Shown here: piece by piece, positions 1 through 12,800 of the stretch
Layout: each line of letters begins with the position of its first letter
Position numbering within the stretch: position 1 is the stretch's first letter
DNA from: Liolophura sinensis
Lineage: Eukaryota; Mollusca; Polyplacophora; Chitonida; Chitonidae
Length of the DNA stretch: 64,000 bases
NCBI RefSeq assembly: GCF_032854445.1
Contig: NC_088301.1
Span: 39,605,187-39,669,186 of the forward strand
Direction: 5' to 3'
Notes under the pieces: model-generated
What the model was told of the DNA's origin: nothing
The model's input: only the letters and a program-made list of their open reading frames with translations
The model's database searches: none
Made by a program: the position numbers and the translations under genes

Positions 1-777
1 AATGCACAGGAGCATCTGTACACTTCAAACTGCATTTTCCTGTACGTATAAGCCAACATTCTAAAAGTAAAGCTTGTAAAATACAAAAGAAATACATGTA
101 TGTCAACATTTATTGTTAACATGGCTGTGGTTTATCGTTGAAATCATACAATGAATGCAATTTACATTTAGATTGTGTTACGAACACAGACATGCTCTGA
201 ATCATGGCAAATGTTATACCTCTACTGGTAAAATATCTAATATGCATGTTTAATGTAAAATTACCAGCAGGCATACACACCAAAGCATTTGATGTATCTG
301 AGGCATACATTTTATTTACTTTAGCTTCTGGTACAGTATATAAATAAACCTGATATATGCATGTAATCATTGCAATGATCAGCTATGAGTTTTATAAAAC
401 CACTGATATTGGCTGCAAAAAATGCTAACCCCTGTGTCTGTATTATCCACATTTTTTATAAATACTGCACACGTATGCATTTCAGTAATCTACATGTATT
501 TAAGCAACACTGTACACTTACATCGACAGACAAAAATATGCCATAATGTGTAGACCTTGATTTTAGAATGAGCTTGCTGTTCATAACTTCTATAATCAAC
601 TTAGAAAAACCGAGCATCAGCAAACTGCAGCCATATCATTATCACCCTGCTTGTTGTCAAACATGGGATAAATACTAGTTTTATTAAAATTTGTCTATAT
701 ACATGTACACGTAATATAAACACGTCTTAACAAATCAATTACTTACATTAATGCTTTGTCTACTTGTACATGTAATT

Positions 778-852
778 TTACCATCTGCCTATAATAAGCC
801 AGGCAATCATGGCAATAGGAGCTATGAAAAATGCAAGGAGTGCAAGTGTAAT
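778..852 (-). CDS. Candidate terminal exon encoding a hydrophobic C-terminal helix
   Basis: The acceptor is ATGTTACAG| on the minus strand, followed by 24 codons and TAA. The residues (LALLAFFIAPIAMIAWLI) would form a membrane-spanning tail ending GRW. It starts in phase 0, whereas the exon at 1477-1376 ends in phase 2. A linking exon between 1375 and 853 was not convincingly found. This could be the tail anchor of the same gene or an unrelated open stretch. Confidence 0.4.
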   Translation of the reverse strand: MTLALLAFFIAPIAMIAWLIIGRW

Positions 853-3800
853 CTGTAACATATGGCAGCAGCACAGCTATGGGCTACACTGATTTGTGTA
901 ATATTTATTAATGGTAGACATATAATGGTATAATACAGCCATGTGTAAAAGCCCATGTAGCTATTATAGGCCTACAGGGTAATTATGTATCAAAAGCTTC
1001 ATGTATCATTCTAAGAATCATCAAAGAACTTACAGTACAAAATTCCCATTTGGAAATTTAGTTGACCAAATTTCAGAGTTCAATATTGTAATGATCAAAG
1101 ATCAAAATACAACCATTCCACCAATGTTATATACATGTACATGTAGTTAAATGTGTTACATAAACTAAGGAACACAGAATAGCCCTCACATGTACCTTTA
1201 TGTCCATACCTGTGTTTATCTACCTGTACATATAGCTATCTAGAAGGATCAAGCCATATCACCTGACAGGGTACATCACCATATACATCTATATACACAT
1301 GTGCTACTATCACATACTCTATACAGACAAGAAAACATCAGCCACACAGGGAAAGAAAAAATGAACAAACCTTACCTGTCTGTCGTTAAGAACCAGTATT
1401 TAAGGTCTGTTGTCGGTTCTGGCCAGAGGTACCATCCAGGCACTACTGGACGTGGCAAATCTGGGTTCTGGACATTACTGAGGGTCAGTGTTTAGTCAGC
1501 TGGTTTTACCTAGGATAGTCAAGGTGTGTTGTTGTGTCGCATATAAATGAATGCAGATAGGCAGGTTTAGGCTACACACAACGTAACTTAAGGCCAGGCT
1601 GGCCGCCTCACTCGATATACTCCAGTGAACCCTGGCACACATGTAGCCTGATACCACTGGTTAATCTGTCACCGGCCAGCCAGCCAGGCCAAGGAAGAAT
1701 AATGCATATTTTATTTTGTCTACAAAACTATAGTATATAAGCTGGAGCTTACATACCAGGCTTTATCTGGATGAAATCTCAAAAACTCCATGTGTTTGTT
1801 GAGTACAGATAGACTGAAAGATTGGGGCAATGCCAATCCTGAAATTTCTATATCAGTTTGTGCACAGTGATGTGCTGGCACAGATACTTGTAGGTGTCAC
1901 CCTGGTCCAGTTACCACATTTGCAGGTCTGGGCTTAGTATTCCTTCAACAAGGATAAACTGACAATTGTCATTTTTTAGGTATTATGTTGTCTTGGCTGG
2001 TCATGGTAACAAAGTCTGTTGAAGACTTCTACATGAAGCTTGACGGTCAAATTTATATGTAACAGTGGTTTCTGTTTACTACTTTTCTCAGTTCAAATTT
2101 AAACTATTATTCTCCTATATTTATGTATTTATATCTTTTTTTTGAATGGGTTAATGCTGTATTCAAGAACATTTAACCTATATGACTGCAGTCCAACTCA
2201 GGTATACGCACCAGGGCCTAATCTGGGTTAATTCTTGTATGTGGATGCAACCAGCCCTTCCTGACTTGCACCTAAAACTGACTCTTTGGAGCAAAAATTT
2301 GTTCTGAAAAAATAGGTAAATATACCCTATTCAGCCTTTCTGAGTACTGTCTGAAATCAAAACAAGGTACCTGTCCTTCCACACCTAGTTTAGGTCCTGT
2401 ACACATGTACAAGGGTGAAGTAAGCCAATGCCCTTCGTCAAGTATATGACAAGTGTCCTGACATACTGTATAGCTGCAACCAATGAAATACCTTCCTCCA
2501 AACTTAAGAAACGCATATCCTTACATGTATATGCTAAAATGTATTCCTCTGTCAGTATATCCAAATATGCACTGAGTACCATGATTAATTTAAGAAGTAC
2601 ATGTATGCATTGCAAGAAAATGTTTCAGTTTAATAAGCCTGAGAAGTATGATCAGCCTTATCATTTCATATGGACAGCATGATCAGCATTATCATCTTGT
2701 GCAGGCAGTAAGATTAGCATTATCATCTCATATGGACAGTATGATCATCATTATCATCTCATGTGGACAACATGTTCAGCATTATCATCTTGTGTGGACA
2801 GTATAATCAGCATTATCATCTCGTGGACTTTATGATCAGCATTATCACCTTGTGTGTTCAGTATGATCCGCATTATCATTTTGTGTGGACACCAGGATCA
2901 GCATTATCTCTTGTGTGAACAGTATGATCAACATTATCATCTTGTGTGGACAGTATAATGAGCATTATCATCTCGTGCGGACAGTATGATCAGCATTATC
3001 ACCTCGTGTGGACAATACGATCAGCATTATCATCTCGTGTGGATAGTATGATCAGTATTATCTCGTGTGGACAGTATCACCAGAATTATCATCTCGTGTG
3101 AACAGTATGATCAACATTGTCATCTCATGTGAACAGTATGATCAACATTATCATCTAGTGTGGACAGCATGATCAGCATTATCATCTTGTGTGGACACTG
3201 ATCAGCATTATCACCTTGTGTGAACAACATGAGCAGCATTGTCACCTCCTGTGGACAATACGTTCAGCATTATCATCTCACGTGGATAGTGTGATCAGCA
3301 TTATCATCTCATGTGGATAGTGTGATCAGCAATATCATCTCGTGTGGACAGTATGATCAGCATTATCATCTAGTGTGTGACAGTGTGATCAGCATTACCA
3401 TCTTGTGTGGGCAGTATGATCAGCATTATCATCTCATGTGGACAGTATGATCAGCATTATCATCTAGTGTGTGACTGTGATCAGCATTACCATCTTGTGT
3501 GGGCAGTATGATCAGCATTATCATCTAGTGTGTGACAGTGTGATCAGCATTACCATCTTGTGTGGGCAGTATGATCAGCATTATCATCTCATGTGGACAG
3601 TATGATCAGCATTATCATCTATTGTGGACAGTGTGATCAGATCATGTGTACTCAGCCCTAAGTTGTGTAACGTTATATATTTCCACTTTTTCACCAAGTA
3701 GAGTACTTAGACAACTCCAACAAATGATGTAAGGCTATACATGATTCAATATTTCTGCCTTACTTAAACCATTTTCCATTCTTGAAAATGGATTAAAGAA

Positions 3801-6800
3801 AATAGGAACAAGAGTCTGTTTGGCACTCTTACAATGTAACAAGAAAATATGCATTTATCCTCGAACCTGATCCAGCTAAATGATGACCAAAAATGTGATT
3901 GATTTATTTATTTATTTATTCATTTCATTGGTGTTTTACACCAAGAACATTTCACTTACACTATGATAGCCAGCATTATGGTGGGAGAAACCCTTCAAAG
4001 CCCGGGGGATAACCCCTACCATCCGCAGGTTGCTGACAACCTTCCCACATATGGCTAAAGAGGAGCTAGCATGAGCTGGGATTGAATTCACAGAGACCGG
4101 ATTGATTGATAAATGCGCCGCACTGGTGTGCTAACCTCCTTGGCCAGAGAGGCCCCCAAAACGTGATTGATTGGTGCACAAAATTTCATCTAAATGCATA
4201 TATACTCTAATTCTTTAACCTTTTCCAACACTACTACTACTAATATTTTAAAACATTCTAAGATAACCATGGGGTGTAGAGAAATAATCTGTACAGTTTT
4301 ATGATTTTTCGTGTCATTGTCATAATAACTGTAGGCATAAATTCCACTGAAAAATGTGCTTTACAAGTTGAAAAGTTACGAGAGTTGCTGATATAAAAAC
4401 AAAAAAATGAATACCACCAATAGCAAGACCTCCTTGGGAAAGTAATAAATATGTAGCTCAAAGAATCCAGCAGAAAACAGAACTTTATTCAATTACCCGA
4501 ACATTGTTCTATATCATGAAGAAGTTAGTAAATCCCCTTATACAGGATCTACATGTAGATTTCAGTCTACTCATTGTCAGCCAGGGAAGGCAATATACTT
4601 TTAAAGGTAGTTCTGTAATCAATTTATTTTTACACAATACTGTTGTTTTTGTCAATTTCAATGGTCAAATTGGAAAACTTTGAAGACTAAAATATGAATT
4701 TTCATCATGAAATTGACCAACCCCTTAGAGCACACACATGGTGAAATGTGAAATGACATATGCCAAGGGTTTCATACAGGAAGGCTACCAACATGATCAA
4801 TGTGTGAACATCATTTCTTTTGTTACATGCACAATATGTCATTACTGAAAGCTTAAAATTTTCAAATAAACTATTGTCAATGTGTCAGTTTTCGTTTTCG
4901 AGAATAATTTATAAAGTAATTTTAATGTAAATGTTTACAATTGTACATTGAATATTACATGACAACATATGGAAAATGTCAATCAGAATGTCGTGACATC
5001 ATTTATGGTGACCGTCATGCACATTATCCATTTTCAGTTTTTGTGATGTCTGCTTACATGTCAAGATATTTCAAAATCCATGAGAAACAAGCCATGGCAT
5101 ATAAGTGCAACTGTCCAATATTCTTCAGTTTATTTTTGGCGAAACATAAACTAGGCACTCAACCAGAAATTTAAAAAAAAAAACACAATCAACACAATAT
5201 ATTTACTCTGATAGCATAAAGTTTTAAATTGAAAAACTGCTCAATTAATAAAATTAGTATGATCTGGAAACCATCCAACAGATTAGATTAGATTCATAAA
5301 GTTCAATATACTGTACATTATTAATCCACTTCTCTTATATATGCAAACATTTTGAAGAATTAGAAATTAATATAGCTTATATGATATGATAAAAAGGCAG
5401 TTCCCCTTAAATTTAGAATATGAACACTGAGTCACATATGGCACTCATTGGTCCATTATCAATTAATCATGTATACTTGTATAAATCAACCTACTATACT
5501 GTACCTTGGGCCTGAATGTAGAACTATACTGTTACAAGTACCCAGCGCACATGGCTCATGAACTTTAGAGAATTTACAATGCCCACAAGTCAACTTAATT
5601 CATTACACACCTGCATATGCATAAGGATAAGATATTAAAACAGGGCCAGATCAGAGATCAGATTTCTCACATGACGTCTATTTTTAACCATGTATCAGAT
5701 GGCAGTATGTAATTACTAGATAGCTATACTTCTTACATGTATATATAGTCCATGCAGAATTACAGATGTAAAAAGTTAGCATTTTCTCATCTTGGTAAGT
5801 TTTTATTGACTGTTCATGTGACCTTGCTTTTCTTTTTTCTTTTCTTTTTTTACTCCAATAAACAGAAATCAGACGCCTACAATTGTGTGAGGTACAGGCA
5901 CATGTACATGTACATACAATACCATAAATATCACAATAATTATACTCTAAATTTAACCTGAAAATGAATCATTATGATGTGTTTAAAGTCAGACCATAAA
6001 AATGCATGAAATGCTGTATGCTTACACTGTTGCTGTTGAGGAGCCTGCAACGTCATGGACTTGCATTGACATGCTCAGATTCCCTTCATGACACACAGTG
6101 TTTTACATTTGATATGTATAAATATACATATCTACAAGTACATTAGATCCTATATGATGTGCATGAGTCTGCCTTAACATGGCTGACTCAGAAAATTGGG
6201 GTTTTAATCACTCTCTATAGGCGTATACTCAAGTGTGCATTACTTAGCCAAATATGCATATATGTACAGTCACATTTTCATCTTATATAGGCTAGATACC
6301 TGTGCCTTTTGCACAGAATCTAATTTGATGTACGTGGTATGTCATATGTTCATTACACGACTTTTCTGCTTGTAGTGAAGGTATACCTGGGCTGTCGCTG
6401 ACAGACGGGTCTAGACAGCCTTATTAATTCCAAAGAAGAAGTCATAAAATGGTCCTTAGACTACAACACACTTTCATTTCCAGCTCTTGCTGAACTGACT
6501 GCAGAAATATTTGACTTTTGATGTGAGTTTTTTTTTTTCTTTTTTTTTGACTGCCCTAGTTCCACTACTTATTATTTCTATGATTGCACTATACAGTAGC
6601 TAATTAATCATATTTTTTATCAGAATAGTATATTTCTCCCATTAGTTACATGCACAAGTATCACACATAATCAAAAACTATCCATGTGCATACATGTACA
6701 TTTTAAAGATGGATTGACTTATTCATCTACTACAATAATAGGCATAAAAAAAATCCAAAGTGTAGCGTTGTAGAATCCTCTGGTTATGGAGAGACAGAAA

Positions 6801-9800
6801 GATGGCAGCTATAATGGTTGCTTGAAAACTAATAGGTTTTGAGAAAGAAAAATCTTTACAAACCATAAAACAGAAAGTGCATGTAGTTACATGTAACAAG
6901 GTATTCTTCACAAGTATTACAAAATAAATGTATAATTTGATTGAATGCCATCAACATCAACACCTTAAGAGTAAATTAACACCCTTTGTCTGGTACCTGA
7001 TATACATTTATCTCCCATTATAAAGTCAAATCAGCGAGATTTGGATGATAGTCTGAAACATCACTGGTAAGGCTGCAGTTGGCTACAAGAACAACTCTGT
7101 AGTTGCTGAACACTGTTCAGTTTGATTCACAAAAAATAAGTATTACTTTGTTGAGTGGATCCATTTGATGCAAAACAGAGGCTGAAAGTAAGTACACGTC
7201 GCAACAAGTGAAAGTAAACAGGAAGAAAGCAAACTTGTTTATTTTTTTTCATTTTTTTTTTTTTTTTTTTGATTGGTGTTTTACACTGTACTCAAGAATA
7301 TTTCACTTATACGACGACGGCCAGCATTATGGTGGGTGGAAACCGGGCAGAGCCCGGGGGAAACCCACGACCATCCGCAGGTTGCTGGAAGACCTTCCCA
7401 CATACGGCCGGAGAGGAAGGCAGCATGAGCTGATCTTGAACTCACAGCGACCGCATTTGTGAGAGGCTTCTGGGTCATTACGCTGCGCTAGCGCGCTAAC
7501 CGACCAAACTTGTTTAGGACACTGCATACCCCAGTATATAAAAGTAGAAGATTTTGGTTGTAACTTCACTTGCTTGACAATAATGTTAGAATGTACATCA
7601 AAACATTGCAAACTAATAAACAGAAAGATGTTATCCACATATATACACCATGTAAATTTCTAAATGCCTTTTTAGAAAACATACATATTTATCTAAGCTT
7701 CCATAACTTAAAAACACATTTTTTATTATGAATAAACAGGAAAATAAAAAAGTGCACAGCTGATGCATTTCCACATTTATTCACAAAGAGAATGGCTATC
7801 AATTCAAATGAAGTTTGTTACACAATAAATGCACTAACCTTAGATCTGACCACTTTAGCTCACAGTAGTTCCCTTAAATTCCTCATTGAAGAGGCTCTTC
7901 CAGATGAAGTGTCTAGTTTATTTATCAGACAGTTAAGAGCATGATGGTTTATCCCTGTTCGACACTCACTCACCTACATAACACAAATGAGATGAGATCA
8001 GTTTACTTTACTCAGTTTACACAATTGTATATATGTACATGTACACATGAACAGTGAAAGAAAAGTCTACACATTCCTGACATTTACAATTCACCCCACA
8101 ATAAGAGTGGTACATTCGAATAATTTGGTTGTAACCAATGAAATGTCAAAGTTCATAGCTACATACACTTTATATACACAGGGTGGTAGGAGATGGAATT
8201 ATCTTGTCATTTGATAAGACTGGACATTCGAGAGGCTTTAATAGACAACACCTCCTTCCTCCATCACAAAAACTTTCCAAGTTGAATACGTAATATCATA
8301 CATTTTAATAAGTGGATAAGATCATGTCCCATGACTGCCATGGGACATGAATAAAATTTCTCACACTGCTACTAATAACAGTAATAAACACTATCCGATT
8401 TAAACGTCCAGAAAAATAAATGTACACGATCATGTGTACAACCTACAAATATACATGCAAGCTCAAATACAAACACCAGGACAAGAGGGTGAATATCATA
8501 AGGAAAATGAAACTTGACTGCTTGTTTCCTGTCATCAGATCTTTTCACAGGAGACACAGAACTTAATGTAAGTTTTCATTATTCATTATTATCCATATAG
8601 TTTATAACTACAGAAGTACATGATGAACCGTTAATATGCAGATGGGATGACCCCCATTATGTATTTAATGACAGTTTTAGAGTTTTCTGTCCTTAAATGA
8701 GCGCTAAGATGTTGTAGTACTACGATCTGATGATAAATGTACCTAATGTGCACAGGGTAAACAGATTGCACTCAAACTACATATTTGGGAATGTAGCTAT
8801 GACTTGCAAACACATTCACGGGTAAATAAACTAAAAAAATAAAACAAAAACGGAACAATGAAAAATTACATTTGGGTGATAAAGATGAAACAAGGAATCA
8901 AATATGACTGGCCTAATGGCATGGCCGTGAACATCATAAACTGTTCAGTTAGATGTTTATTGTTAGATCTGAGATAAATTTCCCAGCTTAGCTTTCAGAA
9001 ATACAGATCTGTACTCCCATTCACCAACCTGGAGCTCGACCCTTTCACTTGTGCTGTCCTTATGTATATGCTTTACGAAAGACCATATCGTCACATGTCG
9101 AAGTTGTATACTAGAAAAACATGATTTCTGTAGTCCTTCAGTAAATGAATTCTTACTTCATATCACCTTGTTATCAGTGAATAATAACGACCATTTTCAA
9201 TTTGAGTCAGCCACACTTGGCATTGTCAGGAAAAAGATAAACTTGTAAAATGATCTGATTGAAACCAATCAGATAAAAACATCTAAAGAATGATTGACAA
9301 ATTGTTTGGGAGTCTTATTTTTAACTTAAGTGTTAATAATGAATAGAAAGGAACTATAATCAACTATTTTGCATCAAGGAGATGATCTTAATTTAGGGAA
9401 GAGCAGCCGAGTCCACCTTAGCAATGGAGTCACATGATTTGAAAATGGCAGCTCGCAAAGTTCTGCTGCTGCCCAAGTGGGTGAGTGGGTTACATTTGTA
9501 TTATTTGTGACATTATGGTCTTTATTATTCCCACATAGTGAGGTGATATGAATTCAGAGGACAGCACAGGCAAAGATCCAAATTCTGTCAGGGAACATGG
9601 CCACCCGATCTCAGAGCCAAGGCACACGTACACGTATTTATTCTCTGAAATTACCAAATGTTTACTGTACTCCTCACCTTGAAAACCGTTGGAGATATTC
9701 AGTTCAGCCGCATCATTATTTTGCATACACGAACGCTTACGATCTGATGCAATCACTAAGTTCAGTTGAGTATGTAATCCAAACTTTACTTGGAATACTT

Positions 9801-12800
9801 CCGGTGTTACGTCTGTTCTATAGGATTTCTCTATTTCTACCCAGTTTATTTTGGAATGTCATGTTAATAATACCTACCCTAAATGACCTAAACTTTCACC
9901 CACAAAATTTTCATTTGGCAAATAAATATCAGAAAATATTATTTTTGGTACTAAAACACACAATTTGCCAGTAGAATGTCATCGTATATTTCAAGCAAAC
10001 CTCAAAACACCTTTCTAAAATCAACATAGCTCTCAGAATCAGGAAAAATGGACAAAGCTGATCTATAATAATATTACTGTCACATTACAAAACAGGCTAT
10101 ACAGGCCTATTCAATAGCTGGCTAAGTGGCACGCCAACTCACAGTTTTCCTTTGCTAATTCAACCAATCACTCATATGTGTCACATATAACTATGGTACT
10201 TTTTGATTCTCTTGGTCAGTTGAACTGTTCAAGAAAAATTAGAAAGTTAGTTTGTAAAGAATGTCTTATGTCATGCCGGCAGATGTAACATGTTACTGTT
10301 CCGTTACTCAAGAGTTCCCTCCCTTAGAAACTCCTAATGTACTTAATAGAAAACAACTCTAATGCAGGTTGTCGGAATTTGTCAATGCCAAATATGATTT
10401 CTGATATTTACTTTCCTTGGAGGTTTAAATCTCTGAACAATGTCCGATTTTTTTTAATCAGTGCAAGTTTGTGATTAAGATTTCAAGGACACTGACACAG
10501 AAATAGAATAGAAATTAGAATGTGCCTCATTGACATTGCTGATGGAATCCACTGATACTATTTACATGTATTTATTTATTTAATTATTGTTTAACACCAT
10601 GTTGGGGAACTTTTCACTCATTTGTTCCTTCATTAAAAGATTGACCACCTTACGGACAACTATTCCCTCAGGTGACGTACTGATATGCACAGTATATTGG
10701 CGAAAGACAAGTGGTCTTAAATGAGCGTCATCGACCACTTATTTTCACCAAGGTACTACAAGCAGTGAGAGCAGAGGAATGTACAAAATCCTCGTCCAAG
10801 GCAGGTATTGAACTCACACCTCCAACCACTAGACTATTTCCTGCTCCCAACAAACATTCAACTGCACACATGTAAAATGTCATTATGTGAGCACTATTGC
10901 TTTAAAATAAACCATCAAACAAACACAATTTATGCAGAAAAATTTGTTTTCCATATCAGGGCATAATGTTTCTTTCATTTAAGCTTAACTTCCAGCAATG
11001 TTACTCGAACGATCCCACCGGGCATTAACTCTCATTCAAAAGAGGTATCCATACATCAGAAACCTTTAACATTGTTGCCAATGCAGAAACTCTGTCAAGT
11101 TTGTCAATGAAGTGAAATCTGTGAGAACTGCACCTTCCCCATGTCTGCCTTCAGTATCAGAGGTGTGGTTGACATAGACAAACACTGAGGTCATCTCAGT
11201 TAAATTGGGGTCATCCCACCAGATAAGTACCTATCTGCAGCCAATAAATAGCCTAGCCACTGCAACTAGCTAACTATGTTGCCAACAATGACAAATTACA
11301 TGCAGAAAGTGTAACCAGGTAAAAGTCCAAACATGTATAGGCTTAACTAAACAGGATATCTAATAGTGTCGTAAATGTAAAAGCTTAATGACTGAATACA
11401 AGCTAAAAATACCAAGAGAACTCCAACAATTTGTCCAGCACTCATGTTTTACATATTAAGTTTTTTAACAAAATTCTCTATGATTGTTCAAATGAAAAGT
11501 TAATAAATGATTCTGATAATATTTAATAATCCTTATTTAAAGTCATATTTATACATGTTTTAGGATCTACAACAGAGGAAAAGGAGTAACAGTGCAACCA
11601 TTAATGACACGTCAGACAGGACATATACTGTAAATCTCCAACCTTTTCAACAAATTAAGCACTTGTTTCAGTGGAATTTATGCTCACAATTATTATGAAA
11701 ATCACACTAAAGATCATTTGTTTGTGTCCTTAAAGATGCAAGCTTTGCAAAACTGTGCAAAGTATTTCTCTATACCCCATAGTTCTCTCAGAATGTTTCA
11801 AAATACTAATTAAGAAAACTAATATTCAAAAACATACAGGTATACATGATGCATATCACTACTGCCTGGTCTCATTATAAAAACAAGACAGAAATACCAT
11901 AAACTGGCTCACAAATAATCTTCCTCGATACTATTTCTTGCTTTTTACTTTTGGGATTCGTATCTAAAGAACTAAAATCATTCTAGTCAATACAAGATAC
12001 TGCATTTTTTTCTCAATATGTCCAGTGTTTTTAACACTTTCTGTCATTAAAGAAATCTACATGTTCCTACATTTAAACACAGTCATAACCCACTTCAGGC
12101 CTAGAAAGTCATAGACATTCTGAATGTGGATCTCAGTTGAAATTTTACTCGTCATGTGACTTGCTCTAAGCTATCCATGTTTCCATATTATGAATGGTTA
12201 AGGATCTATTTATTTTATTGGTGTTTTCATCTTTACTCAACATTCAGGATCTGAGGTCAACAATTAGCTGATATTGGCAGCAAAAGATAAACCTCTAATT
12301 CAATGAAATTTTCCTTTTTTTCTGCTTTGTTATTTTATAAATATATATTTTTAAACCCTCTGCTGCAGGTTCATATGCACCAACTGCTGATGTCACTGCC
12401 AGACATATATCATCACTTTAAATCCATCAGCATGCATCACCACCTTAAAGCAACATTAAATAGGTTACTTACGGTAAACTTGACACGCTTATTTTGATCA
12501 CCACTCACCCAAGTTAATCCAGACACAAAGGCTGCATTATGTGAGTTAATTGCCCTTCTAAAAGTCCAATTATCAAGCATGTGAAAGTGTGAGCTATACC
12601 ATCAGCATCAGATAAAAGTTCTGAGATGTAAACAATAGCCCTATCCACTTCAAAAATTTCTGACTTTGACACAATGGGGATATGAAATGATAACTACACA
12701 AATGTAGATCAACTTTCCTACCATGTGCATAAACATAACAAATATACATCATGTCACATCTTCCCATTCATACTAACTAATTTATTAGAAATAAGAACAT

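Noticed and set aside
1301-1495. 64-codon plus-strand ORF.
   Set aside because: It is the antisense shadow of the minus-strand exon 1477-1376, which has strong splice borders.
8966-9031. Minus-strand open stretch VGEWEYRSVFLKAKLG.. after a CTCCAG acceptor.
   Set aside because: It is phase 0, while the flanking exons 9743-9678 and 8517-8471 join directly in phase 1; including it breaks the frame.
9431-9488. Plus-strand ATG with a short frame ending in AAGTGG|GTGAGT, like a first exon.
   Set aside because: No phase-matched downstream exon or promoter was found, and it lies inside the well-phased minus-strand gene.
9597-9974. 125-codon plus-strand ORF.
   Set aside because: It overlaps a minus-strand exon with strong borders (9743-9678) and its composition is typical of chance AT-rich ORFs.
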